In this document: positions 1-8,409 of the stretch, in pieces | Layout of the letters: each line of letters starts with the position of its first letter | How positions within the stretch are numbered: position 1 is the stretch's first letter | DNA from: JBBDYG01 sp040901765 | GTDB lineage: Bacteria; Planctomycetota; Planctomycetia; Pirellulales; Lacipirellulaceae | Length of the DNA stretch: 64,000 bases | Reading direction: 5' to 3' | Assembly (NCBI GenBank): GCA_040901765.1 | Contig: JBBDYG010000039.1 | Location: 62,001-126,000, forward strand | Made by a program: the position numbers and the translations under genes | Notes under the pieces: generated by a model | Database searches by the model: none | Seen by the model: the letters and a program-made list of their open reading frames with translations, nothing else | Told to the model about the DNA's origin: nothing

Positions 1-1
1 G

Positions 2-1084
2 ACCACCCTCCAGTTCGAAGGGGGCGACGCCAAAACTTACGACGACGAGCGCCTCACCTTCGACCACTGTATCGTGGCCACCGGCTCCGTTCCCGCGATG
101 CCCAAGATGTTCGCCATCAACTCGCCGCGGGTGATGGATTCGACCGGTGCCCTCGATCTGCCCGAAATGCCCGGCTCGCTGCTCGTGATCGGCGGCGGGT
201 ATATCGGCCTCGAAATGGGTACCGTCTATTCGGAGCTTGGCGCCAAAGTGTCGGTCGTCGAACTCACCGAGGGCCTGCTGCCTGGGGCCGACCGCGACCT
301 AGTCAAGCCGCTCGAAAAACGGGTCCGCGAGCGGTTTGCCGGCGTGTTTCTGGGCACCAAGGTCACGGGCCTCAAGGACATGGGCTACCACGTCGAAGTG
401 CAGATGGAAGGCCCCGAGCAGAACGGCGCGTACAATTACGATCGAGTGCTGGTCTCGATCGGCCGGCGGCCGGTCACGAGCGGCATTGGGCTGGAAAACA
501 CGAAGGTGAAGATCAACGAGAAGGGGTTTGTGGAAGTCAATAAACAACAGCGCACCAGCGACGAACACATCCTGGCGATCGGCGACGTGGCGGGCGATCC
601 GATGCTGGCCCACAAGGCGTCGCATGAAGGCCGCGTGGCAGCGGAAGTGCTCGCGGGCGAACCCGCGGCGTTCGAGCCGGCGGCGATCCCCGCCGTGGTC
701 TTCACCGACCCGGAAATCGCATGGGCTGGCCTGACGGTCGAAGAAGCAAAACGCGCCGATCGCAAGATCGAAGTGGCGCAATACCCCTGGCAGGCCAGCG
801 GCCGGGCAATCGCAAACGCACGCACCGACGGCCTTACCAAGTGGATCATCGACCCCGAAACGGAGCGCGTGCTCGGTTGCGGCATCGTCGGTTCGGGCGC
901 GGGCGAAATGATCGCCGAAGCGGTGCTCGCCATTGAAATGGGCGCCACCGTCCGCGACGTGGCCGAGACTATTCACCCCCATCCCACCATGACCGAAACG
1001 CTGGGCTTCGCCGCCGAAGTGCAATTGGGCACCGCGACGGAAGTTTACAAACCAAAACGGAAGCAGACGACTTCGGAGAAATAG
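2..1084 (+). CDS. lpdA: Dihydrolipoamide dehydrogenase (E3), 5' truncated by window edge
   Basis: The flavoprotein E3 subunit reoxidises dihydrolipoamide on E2 with NAD+. The reading frame is open from base 2, so the N-terminus with the FAD-binding fold and the redox disulfide lies outside the window. Visible parts are the VATGS stretch ending the FAD domain, the NAD-binding Rossmann motif GGGYIGLEMG, the second FAD contact AIGDVAGDPMLAHKA, and the C-terminal dimerisation domain with the catalytic IHPHPTMTE histidine motif. It is followed after 1 base by a small unknown gene, then aceE and aceF, so it is the E3 of this pyruvate dehydrogenase complex. The family is clear; only completeness is limited. 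Confidence 0.95.
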   Translation, partial: TTLQFEGGDAKTYDDERLTFDHCIVATGSVPAMPKMFAINSPRVMDSTGALDLPEMPGSLLVIGGGYIGLEMGTVYSELGAKVSVVELTEGLLPGADRDLVKPLEKRVRERFAGVFLGTKVTGLKDMGYHVEVQMEGPEQNGAYNYDRVLVSIGRRPVTSGIGLENTKVKINEKGFVEVNKQQRTSDEHILAIGDVAGDPMLAHKASHEGRVAAEVLAGEPAAFEPAAIPAVVFTDPEIAWAGLTVEEAKRADRKIEVAQYPWQASGRAIANARTDGLTKWIIDPETERVLGCGIVGSGAGEMIAEAVLAIEMGATVRDVAETIHPHPTMTETLGFAAEVQLGTATEVYKPKRKQTTSEK

Positions 1085-1085
1085 C

Positions 1086-1373
1086 ATGACCTCATACGAC
1101 ATTCAGCAATTGCTGACCCAACGGCCCTTTCGCCCCATGCGAATTCACTTTTTGGAAGGCGAAATGAAGGAAATCGGCCACCCAGAACTTGCTTGGTGCG
1201 CAGGAGACATGCTTTTCATAGGCGGCGGTAGACTCGACAACGGGCGTTTGGTAGTTGAAGAACTTGATGCAATTTATGGGATTAATCTCATCAAGAAGAT
1301 TGAACTGATTGAAACGCGCCCAGCTCAACTGGGCGGCAACGGAAACGCACAGAACCCGCCCACGGACGCTTAA
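1086..1373 (+). CDS. Small protein of unknown function in PDH operon
   Basis: A 95-residue protein that I do not recognise. It starts one base after the lpdA stop and ends 40 bases before the aceE start, so it is probably co-transcribed and translationally coupled. It has no signal peptide or membrane segment. The first 75 residues (MTSYDIQQLLTQRPFRP, then HFLEGEMKEIGHPELAW) look like a compact beta-rich fold and the last 20 are polar and low complexity. Small proteins opening with a similar phrase about a 'PF' pair and a 'DG' substitute are common in planctomycetes, but that is recollection. Its place in the operon does not prove a role in PDH. Confidence 0.7.
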   Translation: MTSYDIQQLLTQRPFRPMRIHFLEGEMKEIGHPELAWCAGDMLFIGGGRLDNGRLVVEELDAIYGINLIKKIELIETRPAQLGGNGNAQNPPTDA

Positions 1374-1413
1374 GCCAATCTGGTTGGCCTTTTCCGACAG
1401 AAAGATTCTTCGT

Positions 1414-4107
1414 ATGTCACAAATCGAAACGCTCCAACGCCTCTCTCCGATTCCCGACGATCAAGACCCGGCCGAGACGGCCGAGTGGCTCGAGTCGCTC
1501 GACTACGTGCTGGAGAGCAAGGGTCCGGAGCGCGTGACGCAGTTGCTCGCGGCGCTGGAGCAGACGGCGTACCGCAACGGCGTGGAGATTCCGTTTTCGG
1601 CCACCACGCCGTACGTGAACACGATTCCCCACGAGAAGGAGCCGGCATATCCCGGCAACCGCGAACTCGAACGGCGGATTAAGAGCTTCGTGCGCTGGAA
1701 TGCGATGGCTATGGTTACCCGCGCCAACCGCGACCCCGCCGCGCCGGGCGGGCATATTTCCACGTTCGCTTCTTCGGCCACGCTGTATGAAGTCGCGCAG
1801 AACCACTTCTTCCGCGGCCGCGGCGAAGAGGGCTTCAGCGGCGATCAAATCTATTTTCAAGGCCACGCCGCGCCGGGCATGTACGCGAGGGCGTTTCTCG
1901 AAGGCCGGCTCACCGAACAGAATCTTGTGAACTTCCGCCGCGAGATGGGCGAAGGGGGCGGGCTTAGCTCCTATCCCCACCCCTGGCTCATGCCCAATTT
2001 CTGGGAATTCCCCACCGTCTCGATGGGCCTCGGCCCGATCATGGCCATTTACCAGGCGCGGTTCAATCGCTACCTCACCGACCGCGGTATCAAGCAAGTT
2101 GCCGGCAAGCGGGTGTGGGCCTTCCTGGGCGACGGCGAATGCGATGAACCGGAATCGCTCGGCGCGATCACGCTCGCCTCCCGCGAACGGCTCGACAATC
2201 TCACCTTCGTCATCAACTGCAACTTGCAGCGGCTCGACGGACCCGTGCGTGGTAACGGCAAGATCATCCAAGAACTGGAGGGCGCGTTCCGCGGCGCGGG
2301 GTGGAACGTCATCAAGGTTATCTGGGGCAGCGACTGGGATCCGCTGCTCGACCAGGACGACGAAGGGTTGCTTGCCCAGCGAATGATGGAGGTTCTCGAC
2401 GGCCAGTACCAGAAATACGTCGTTTCCAGCGGCGACTTCATTCGCCAGGACTTTTTCGGCAAGTACCCGCAACTCTTGGAGATAGTAAAGAACTACTCCG
2501 ACGAAAAGCTCCGCAAGATGCGCCGCGGCGGGCACGACCCCGAGAAGGTGTACGCGGCGTTCAAAGCAGCCGTCGAATGCAAAGGCCGGCCCACCGTGAT
2601 TCTCGCCAAGACGATCAAGGGCTACGGCATCGGCGAAGGCGGTGAAGGCCGCAATATGACCCACAATCAAAAGAAACTCAACGAGGACGAGCTTCGCGAG
2701 TTCCGCACTCGGTTTGGCATCCCAATTTCGGATGAGAAAGTGGCGGAAGCGCCCTTCTACCGCCCGCCCGAAAAAAGCCCGGAGATGATCTACCTCCGCG
2801 AGCGACGCCAGGCGCTCGGCGGCTTTGTACCCTCGCGCTCGACCAAGCCGATTACGATGCAGATGCCTCGGTTGGCCGACTACGGCAAGTCGCTGGAGAA
2901 AATCTCGGGCAAAGAGCTTTCCACCACGATGGGTTTCGTCAGGTTGCTGCAGGACCTGTTGCGCGATAAGTCGATTGGAAAGTACATCGTCCCGATCGTG
3001 CCCGACGAATCGCGCACGTTCGGCATGGACCCGCTCTTTCGCCAGGTCGGCATCTATTCGCACATCGGTCAGCTTTACGATCCGGTCGATGCAAATGAGA
3101 TCGCGTACTACAAGGAAGCCAAGAACGGCCAGCTTCTCGAAGAAGGAATTACCGAAGCCGGTTCGATGTCGTCGTTCATCGCCGCGGGAACCTCCTACGC
3201 CTCGCACGGCGTGAACATGATCCCGATGTTCATTTACTATTCGATGTTCGGCTTTCAACGGATCGGCGATTTGATCTGGGCCGCGGCCGATTCGCGGGCC
3301 AAAGGCTTTATGCTCGGCGGCACCGCGGGGCGGACCACGCTCAACGGCGAAGGGCTTCAACATCAAGACGGCCACAGCCTCGTGAACGCGATCGCCTTCC
3401 CGACCGTCCGGGCCTATGACCCGACCTATGCTTATGAGACCGCGGTAATCATTTTCGACGGCCTCAAGCGGATGTACGAAGACAACGAGACGGCGATCTA
3501 TTACCTCACGCTCGAGAACGAAAATTACGAGATGCCGACGATGCCCGCCGGTAGTGAGGAAGGAATCATCCGCGGTATGCACAAGGTTTCGAGCGCCGAC
3601 ACCGAGGGGCCGTATCGCGTGCAGCTTTTCGGCAGCGGATCGATTCTACGCGAATCGCTCAGAGCGCAACGCATACTGGCCGACAAGTACAACATCGCCA
3701 GCGACGTGTGGAGCGTTACGAGCTACAACGAATTGCGGCGCGACGCCCAAGAATGCTCACGGTGGAACATGCTCCACCCGCATGAACCGCGACGGGTACC
3801 CTACATCGAACAGCAATTGCAAGGCGTCGAAGGCCCGGTGATCGCCTCGTCCGATTACCTTCGCGTGTTGGCCGAGCAGGTTAGCCCGTGGGTTCCCGGC
3901 GGCCTGTTTGCACTTGGCACCGACGGCATGGGCCGCAGCGAAAGCCGCGAAGCCCTGCGCCGCCACTTCGAGGTCGACGCCGAGTTCATCGCGCTGGCCA
4001 CCATTCACCAACTCCACCGCCGCGGCCAATGGGACGCCGAAGGCGTCCACCGCGCGATCGGCGAGTTGGGAATCAACCCCGACAAAATCTCGGCGCTTTA
4101 TGCATAA
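1414..4107 (+). CDS. aceE: Pyruvate dehydrogenase E1 component, homodimeric type
   Basis: Thiamine-diphosphate enzyme that decarboxylates pyruvate and reductively acetylates the E2 lipoyl group. The 897-residue length fits the single-chain AceE family. The TPP/Mg site is seen as GDGECDEPESLG followed about 25 residues later by FVINCN. The pyrimidine domain and transketolase-like C-terminal domain follow (GISDAG-type region GITEAGSMSSFIAAG; RTTLNGEGLQHQDGHS). The start at 1414 (MSQIETLQRL) is preferred; an in-frame extension to 1309 would overlap the upstream gene and is not family-like. The gene is followed by a 266-base gap filled by a nested inverted repeat and then aceF. Confidence 0.97.
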   Translation: MSQIETLQRLSPIPDDQDPAETAEWLESLDYVLESKGPERVTQLLAALEQTAYRNGVEIPFSATTPYVNTIPHEKEPAYPGNRELERRIKSFVRWNAMAMVTRANRDPAAPGGHISTFASSATLYEVAQNHFFRGRGEEGFSGDQIYFQGHAAPGMYARAFLEGRLTEQNLVNFRREMGEGGGLSSYPHPWLMPNFWEFPTVSMGLGPIMAIYQARFNRYLTDRGIKQVAGKRVWAFLGDGECDEPESLGAITLASRERLDNLTFVINCNLQRLDGPVRGNGKIIQELEGAFRGAGWNVIKVIWGSDWDPLLDQDDEGLLAQRMMEVLDGQYQKYVVSSGDFIRQDFFGKYPQLLEIVKNYSDEKLRKMRRGGHDPEKVYAAFKAAVECKGRPTVILAKTIKGYGIGEGGEGRNMTHNQKKLNEDELREFRTRFGIPISDEKVAEAPFYRPPEKSPEMIYLRERRQALGGFVPSRSTKPITMQMPRLADYGKSLEKISGKELSTTMGFVRLLQDLLRDKSIGKYIVPIVPDESRTFGMDPLFRQVGIYSHIGQLYDPVDANEIAYYKEAKNGQLLEEGITEAGSMSSFIAAGTSYASHGVNMIPMFIYYSMFGFQRIGDLIWAAADSRAKGFMLGGTAGRTTLNGEGLQHQDGHSLVNAIAFPTVRAYDPTYAYETAVIIFDGLKRMYEDNETAIYYLTLENENYEMPTMPAGSEEGIIRGMHKVSSADTEGPYRVQLFGSGSILRESLRAQRILADKYNIASDVWSVTSYNELRRDAQECSRWNMLHPHEPRRVPYIEQQLQGVEGPVIASSDYLRVLAEQVSPWVPGGLFALGTDGMGRSESREALRRHFEVDAEFIALATIHQLHRRGQWDAEGVHRAIGELGINPDKISALYA

Positions 4108-4117
4108 TTGAACGAAG

Positions 4118-4362
4118 ACAAATAGCCACAAAGAGGCACGAAAAATCGCAAAAAGGAAGAGTTGAGTTTTGTTAGCCACGGATGAAACACGGAATTGCAC
4201 GGATAAAATACTGAACCGCTGATGGACGCTAATATAGATTAGAATTTGCTTGTCATTAGCGTCTATTAGCGGTTGTTACTTTTTTCATTTTCCATCCGTG
4301 CTCGATCCGTGTTTCATCCGTGGCCAAGAATTCTTACATGTCGTTTTGTGGCGATTCCTGAG
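4118..4362. repeat. Nested inverted repeat, family A (plus B-like outer arms)
   Basis: The aceE-aceF gap holds palindromes nested inside each other. The middle arms are TTAGCCACGGATGAAACACGG near 4173 (first 20 bases shared with other copies) and its complement ending near 4323. The inner arms are AACCGCTGATGGACGCTAAT near 4214 and ATTAGCGTCTATTAGCGGTT near 4256. A third, weaker outer pair (GCCACAAAGAGGCACG near 4126 and CGTTTTGTGGCGA near 4343) encloses both. The same architecture recurs at 52056, 54206 and 57847. It could act as an intercistronic hairpin in mRNA. Confidence 0.85.
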
Positions 4363-4373
4363 TTGAGTTAATC

Positions 4374-5822
4374 ATGCCCACTGAAATCAAACTCCCCAGC
4401 CTTGGTGAAAATATCGACTCGGGCGATGTGCTAAGCATCCTCGTCAGCGAGGGCGATGAGGTCACGAAGGATCAGGACTTGCTCGAGCTTGAGACCGACA
4501 AGGCCACGATGCCGATCCCCAGCCCGTCGGCCGGGAAGATTGTGAAGATCCTCGTGGGCGAAGGCGACACCGTCGCAGTCGGCGCCGCCATCATGCAGAT
4601 CGAAGCCGCGGATGGAGCAGAAAAGAAAGAGGAGCCGAGCGCACCGCCCGAACCGGAGGAGAAAAAGCCGCCCAAAGAAAAACCGGCTAAGCCGGAGAAG
4701 AAACAAGACGTCGATCTTGAGGAACAAGCCGAGGAAGAGTTCGACATGCAATCGGACCCCGGCGACGACGCCCCGGAAGAAGAAGAGACGCCGCCGCCGA
4801 AGAAGGGCGCGTCCGCGAAGAAGCCGCAGGCGGCAAAGAAAGAGAAGGAAGCTCCGGCCAAAGCGGCTCCAAAGAAGTCCGCGCTATCGACTGTCGTTGA
4901 TAAACCAGGCGACGGACAATCATCGGCCGCAGCCGGTCCAGCCGTGCGGCGGCTCTCGCGGGAGCTTGGCGTCGATCTTCGTCGCGTGCGGCCCAGCGGC
5001 AGCGGGGGGCGAATCACCGAAGACGACGTGCTGGCCCACGTCCGCAGCACGAACGAACAGGTCCGCGCCGCGGCCCCCAGCGGCGTTACGCCACCCGGCA
5101 CGCCCCACACCGACAATTACGGCGGGGTGCGGACGGAAAAAATGTCGCGCCTGCGGCAGACGATCGCCAAGAACATGCTCGCGTCCTACACGAGCATCCC
5201 GCAGCTCACGAACTTCGACGACGTCGATATCACCGAGCTGGAGGAAATGCGCCAGCAAAGCAAAGACGACTACGCCGACTTGGGGCTGAAGCTGACGACG
5301 ATGCCGTTTTTGATCAAGGCCATTGCCGCCAGCCTTAAGCTCCACCCGATCGTCAACGCATCGGTCGATACCGAGCAGAACCAGATCATCTACAAGGAAT
5401 ACGTCAACATCGGCGTGGCGGTGGACACCGACCGCGGACTCGTGGTGCCGGTGCTCCGCGACGTCGATCGAATGAACTTCTCGCAGATTGCGCGGGAGCT
5501 TGACCGCTTGGTAACGCTCGTTCGCGACGGCGGGTATACCGTCGACGACTTGCGCGGCGGGACATTCACCATCAGCAATCTCGGCGCGATCGGCGGCACG
5601 TACTCGACGCCGATCATCAACCCGCCCGAGGTCGCCATTCTGCTTGCCGGCCGCAGCCGGATGCTGCCGATGTACATCGACGAGTCGTTCGAGCCGCGGC
5701 TGGTCATGCCGCTGTCGCTCACCTACGACCACCGCGTGGTCGACGGCGCCGCCGCGGCGCGGTTCCTCAACGAGGTAAAAGATTTCCTGGCGAACCCGGG
5801 CCGATTGCTGCTAGCGCCTTAG
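4374..5822 (+). CDS. aceF: Pyruvate dehydrogenase E2, dihydrolipoyllysine acetyltransferase
   Basis: The core acyltransferase of the PDH complex transfers acetyl from lipoyl-lysine to CoA. The 482 residues hold one lipoyl domain (residues 1-80, lipoylated Lys43 in LETDKATMPIP), a long charged Pro/Lys/Glu linker (about 82-185), a peripheral subunit-binding domain (about 190-228, AVRRLSRELGVDL and GRITEDDVLAHV) that docks E1/E3, and the catalytic domain with DHRVVDGAAAARF near the end (His453). A single lipoyl domain is fewer than in E. coli AceF but usual for many bacteria. The linker is rich in EEKKPPKEK-type repeats. The gene lies downstream of aceE, separated by a repeat element. Confidence 0.97.
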   Translation: MPTEIKLPSLGENIDSGDVLSILVSEGDEVTKDQDLLELETDKATMPIPSPSAGKIVKILVGEGDTVAVGAAIMQIEAADGAEKKEEPSAPPEPEEKKPPKEKPAKPEKKQDVDLEEQAEEEFDMQSDPGDDAPEEEETPPPKKGASAKKPQAAKKEKEAPAKAAPKKSALSTVVDKPGDGQSSAAAGPAVRRLSRELGVDLRRVRPSGSGGRITEDDVLAHVRSTNEQVRAAAPSGVTPPGTPHTDNYGGVRTEKMSRLRQTIAKNMLASYTSIPQLTNFDDVDITELEEMRQQSKDDYADLGLKLTTMPFLIKAIAASLKLHPIVNASVDTEQNQIIYKEYVNIGVAVDTDRGLVVPVLRDVDRMNFSQIARELDRLVTLVRDGGYTVDDLRGGTFTISNLGAIGGTYSTPIINPPEVAILLAGRSRMLPMYIDESFEPRLVMPLSLTYDHRVVDGAAAARFLNEVKDFLANPGRLLLAP

Positions 5823-5843
5823 TGCCGTGCAAGGGAAGAGTAG

Positions 5844-5895
5844 GGGTGCCACTCGCCGCGGCGAGTGCAAAACACTGGCAGAGCCAGTGGCACCC
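5844..5895. repeat. Family G inverted repeat between convergent genes
   Basis: GGGTGCCACT at 5845 pairs with AGTGGCACCC ending at 5894. Inside lie two perfect small hairpins, CACTCGCCG/CGGCGAGTG at 5850-5867 and CACTGGC/GCCAGTG at 5873-5889, so the whole can fold as a three-way junction. It sits between the convergent aceF and DUF1579 genes and may end transcription, but there is no T-run. Related copies are at 32337 and 32708. Confidence 0.75.
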
Positions 5896-5917
5896 GACAG
5901 TTCGACAACTTCCTGCC

Positions 5918-6490
5918 TTATTTCGCCCGGCGCTTGTACATTATCTCCATCATCTTGAACTCTATGCCGTCGGGGCCGGGGCCGTACATCTCGAACTTCT
6001 TCGTGTTGTTGTCGATGTAGGTGGTGACGTTCTTGCCCTTGAGGACTTTGTTCGTGTGAACGTCGCGGCCTTCGGTGGTCATCGTCAGGGTGTGCGTCTT
6101 CGTATCGTAGGTGCCTTCCATGGTTTGCATGTAAGGGCTGATCGTGTCGACCCAGGTGCCGACGCACTTCTTGGCGGCGGGATCGTAGCCGAACTGGCCC
6201 CGGCCGGTGAATTCCATGCCGCCGAAGTTGCCTTTGAACTCGCTCAACAGCCAGAACTTACCGAGCATGGTGTTCGTCTCGGTCGCGTCGCTTTCGACCG
6301 CTTCGGCATCGGGCGTGAACCAGAGCTTGCACTTGGCGTCCCAGACGCCGGCCTCGCGGGCCATCTGCTCGTGTTCGGGGCTTGGCTGGGGCGCCTGAAA
6401 CTCGCCTTCTTGCGCGACCGACGCCGCGACTGCCACCAAACACAGCACCGCGACCGACATCAGCCGCCGACTTAGTTGGATGCGAAACAT
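5918..6490 (-). CDS. Secreted DUF1579-family protein
   Basis: A 190-residue protein with an N-terminal signal peptide (hydrophobic LMSVAVLCLVAVAASVA, likely cleavage after AQ). The mature part matches the DUF1579 pattern: HEQMAREAGVWDAKCKLW near the start, then GKFWLLSEFKGNFGGMEFTGRG, and GTWVDTISPYMQTMEGTYD. This is a small beta-barrel-like fold common in planctomycetes and other bacteria. The molecular function is unknown. It is convergent with aceF and has no obvious partner gene. Confidence 0.85.
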   Translation of the reverse strand: MFRIQLSRRLMSVAVLCLVAVAASVAQEGEFQAPQPSPEHEQMAREAGVWDAKCKLWFTPDAEAVESDATETNTMLGKFWLLSEFKGNFGGMEFTGRGQFGYDPAAKKCVGTWVDTISPYMQTMEGTYDTKTHTLTMTTEGRDVHTNKVLKGKNVTTYIDNNTKKFEMYGPGPDGIEFKMMEIMYKRRAK

Positions 6491-6669
6491 GTCAATGCTC
6501 CTCGATAAACGGGTAGAACTTGCCTTGTGCCCCGGTGGACGATTATCGGGCCGAGCCGCGAAGGATGCAATGATGGGTCTGGAGGAAACCGTAATTCTTT
6601 ACAAATGGCGGAGAACGATCTCCACAAGTGCTAGAATTCCAGGGGGGCCACAGCGGTTAAATTGCGGAA

Positions 6670-6999
6670 ATGGTCATTCTGAAGACGTTGCTGCTATTCA
6701 TTGTCACGGCATTGGCTGAGATCGTCGGGTGCTATTTTCCCTACCTATGGCTCAGGCATGGCAAATCCCCCTGGCTACTAATTCCAGGTGCGGCGAGTCT
6801 CGCCCTGTTTGCCTGGCTGCTCTCGCTCCATCCGACAGCGGCCGGCCGCGTATACGCGGCCTACGGCGGAGTGTACATTACAATCGCGTTAGCGTGGCTC
6901 TGGTTAGTTGACGGCGTGAAGCCTACACGGGCCGACTACATCGGGGTCGGTCTCTGTTTGGCAGGTATGGCCGTCATCATGTTCGCGCCGCGAGACTGA
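6670..6999 (+). CDS. ynfA: YnfA family small membrane protein
   Basis: The 109-residue length is typical of UPF0060/YnfA, relatives of small multidrug resistance transporters. Four membrane helices are visible: LLLFIVTALAEIVGCYFPYLW, a second around PGAASLALFAWLLSL, a third AAYGGVYITIALAWLW, and a fourth ADYIGVGLCLAGMAVIMF. The conserved AE..GCY motif of helix 1 and the RVYAAYGG motif before helix 3 are present. The substrate is not established by sequence. It stands alone between a secreted protein and the arsenic cluster. Confidence 0.93.
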   Translation: MVILKTLLLFIVTALAEIVGCYFPYLWLRHGKSPWLLIPGAASLALFAWLLSLHPTAAGRVYAAYGGVYITIALAWLWLVDGVKPTRADYIGVGLCLAGMAVIMFAPRD

Positions 7000-7120
7000 T
7001 CCAGAGTTGGTATCACTAGCCCGATTATTTGGTAATTGTAGCGATGTCGATTGCATCCACTATATCGAGCAGTGACTTCGTGAAAACGGTGCAACCGCAT
7101 ATTGCCGCGGCGGTGGACAG

Positions 7121-7564
7121 CTACGGATCGAATGAATCCCGAGTAACGACCAACCTGGAACGGATGCGTACCGGCGGTCCATCGGCGACACGTTCGACTT
7201 GTACGTGATGCACCTGGCCGAGTGAATGCCTAACGCCGTAGAAACGATCGTCAGCCGCGTCTGGTACGACGAAATCTGATTCGAGGTTCTTACGAACCGC
7301 CCGTTTGTACTTAGGCCAACTCACATCGCTTTCCACTTCCCAAACGAAAGTAGGGGGAAGCGGAAAATAACCGGTTATTTCGCGATACACAATGCGCGAA
7401 TGCTCTGGAGTGGTGTCCTGCTGCAAGGACGCCGCGATACTGCGAACGTGACCGATCGGATCCAGTCGCAACCTCGAGCCAAGTTCAGCGAATCCGATGA
7501 CCAGACCTCCGGCAATTAGAGCAACGTGAAGCACGCGAAGCGCGAAGGTCCAAATGGTCCACAT
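7121..7564 (-). CDS. Unknown membrane-anchored protein downstream of arsR
   Basis: A 147-residue protein with one N-terminal membrane segment or uncleaved signal (FALRVLHVALIAGGLVIGFAEL) and an extracytoplasmic remainder. I do not recognise a family. The start at 7564 is chosen because an AAAGGA-like ribosome site lies about 9 bases upstream; a TTG at 7594 overlapping the arsR stop is possible. It lies immediately downstream of arsR on the same strand and is probably co-transcribed, so it may respond to arsenite, but nothing in the protein itself shows metal binding. Confidence 0.6.
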   Translation of the reverse strand: MWTIWTFALRVLHVALIAGGLVIGFAELGSRLRLDPIGHVRSIAASLQQDTTPEHSRIVYREITGYFPLPPTFVWEVESDVSWPKYKRAVRKNLESDFVVPDAADDRFYGVRHSLGQVHHVQVERVADGPPVRIRSRLVVTRDSFDP

Positions 7565-7590
7565 TGTACTATTCCTTTCGCTTCCAGGAC

Positions 7591-7956
7591 TCAACGCGCG
7601 CGGGAAAGTCTCGGTTTGCGAGCTTTCTTAGCGTCGCATGCGATACTTCCCGAGACGCCGCAAAGGGCTGGCTCTCCTTTGCAGCAATCGTGGGTCAAAA
7701 ACTCCAATAGGTCTCGCATTCCGGAAATCTTCAGGGAGTAGATGATCGAACGCCCTTCGCGGCGGGATTCGATCAGACCGGCGTGAGAAAGCTCCTTAAG
7801 ATGAAAGGTCAGCGTGGCCGGAGGGATGTCGAGCGTTTCGGCGATGACACCCGCAGCAAGACCGGAGTCTCCTGCCGGAACCAACAAGCGGAACACGCGG
7901 AGTCTCGATTCCTGAGCCAGCGCGGTCAGAGCGATTACGGCTTGCTTTATTTTCAT
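7591..7956 (-). CDS. arsR: ArsR-family metalloregulator
   Basis: The 121-residue winged-helix repressor has the typical HTH core (ETLDIPPATLTFHLKEL, residues about 40-57) followed by the wing SRREGRSIIYSL. It lacks the classical ELCVC arsenite site in the recognition helix. Instead it has clustered cysteines near the C-terminus (Cys91, Cys92, Cys99, with Cys107 further on), a layout known from ArsR proteins where the sensor site has moved. It is divergent from arsC-arsM, with a strong promoter in between, and likely represses both directions until trivalent arsenic binds. Confidence 0.92.
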   Translation of the reverse strand: MKIKQAVIALTALAQESRLRVFRLLVPAGDSGLAAGVIAETLDIPPATLTFHLKELSHAGLIESRREGRSIIYSLKISGMRDLLEFLTHDCCKGEPALCGVSGSIACDAKKARKPRLSRAR

Positions 7957-7970
7957 ATTTCCAGTATAAT
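7942..7970 (+). promoter_or_regulatory. Predicted sigma-70 promoter of arsC-arsM
   Basis: TTGCTT (7942-7947), 17 bases, then a perfect TATAAT (7965-7970), about 48 bases before the arsC start. The -35 box lies inside the first codons of arsR on the other strand. Confidence 0.55.
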
Positions 7971-7991
7971 CGAAAGATCAAAATCGGTCAA
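7963..7991 (-). promoter_or_regulatory. Predicted sigma-70 promoter of arsR
   Basis: On the minus strand TTGACC (7991-7986) is followed after exactly 17 bases by TATACT (7968-7963), seven bases before the arsR start codon at 7956. The match is near consensus. The -10 element overlaps that of the opposing arsC promoter, so a repressor bound here would shut both directions. Confidence 0.65.
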
Positions 7992-8018
7992 GCATTCATA
8001 CCGGACGATAGAGACCTT

Positions 8019-8405
8019 ATGAAACGTGTCGTATTCGTTTGCGTTGAAAACTCCAACCGCAGCCAAATGGCCGAAGCGTTTGCGCGTATAATTGGGGGCG
8101 TCGAGGCATATAGCGCCGGCTCCCGACCTTCGGGCAAGGTCAACCCTAAAGCGATTGCAGCGATGGAGGAATTGGGTTACGACTTAACGATACATCACTC
8201 GAAGTCGCTCAACGATTTGCCTGAAGTATTATTTGACGTAGCCGTAACAATGGGCTGCGGCGATGAATGCCCGCTGCTGAAGGCAGCCCGGCGGGAAGAT
8301 TGGAATATTCCCGATCCCAAACAAATGTCGCCCCTTGAATTTCGCAAAGTTCGAGACCTCATTGGTACTAAAGTCAACGAATTACTCACGCAATTAAAGG
8401 GTTAA
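8019..8405 (+). CDS. arsC: Arsenate reductase, low-molecular-weight phosphatase type
   Basis: Reduces arsenate to arsenite using thiol electrons. The 128 residues carry the CX5R phosphate loop at Cys8-Arg14 (VCVENSNRSQ) and a downstream cysteine pair Cys80/Cys84 in VTMGCGDECP, which in thioredoxin-coupled ArsC supports the disulfide relay. The acid loop is NIPDPKQ. It sits between the divergent arsR and arsM, so arsenate would be reduced and then methylated; no arsenite efflux pump (ArsB/Acr3) is in the window. Confidence 0.93.
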   Translation: MKRVVFVCVENSNRSQMAEAFARIIGGVEAYSAGSRPSGKVNPKAIAAMEELGYDLTIHHSKSLNDLPEVLFDVAVTMGCGDECPLLKAARREDWNIPDPKQMSPLEFRKVRDLIGTKVNELLTQLKG

Positions 8406-8409
8406 TCCT

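Noticed and set aside
1417..3582. 721-codon open frame on the minus strand
   Set aside because: It is fully antisense to aceE, which has all family motifs. GC-rich coding sequence often leaves the opposite frame open, and the antisense translation has no recognisable domain.
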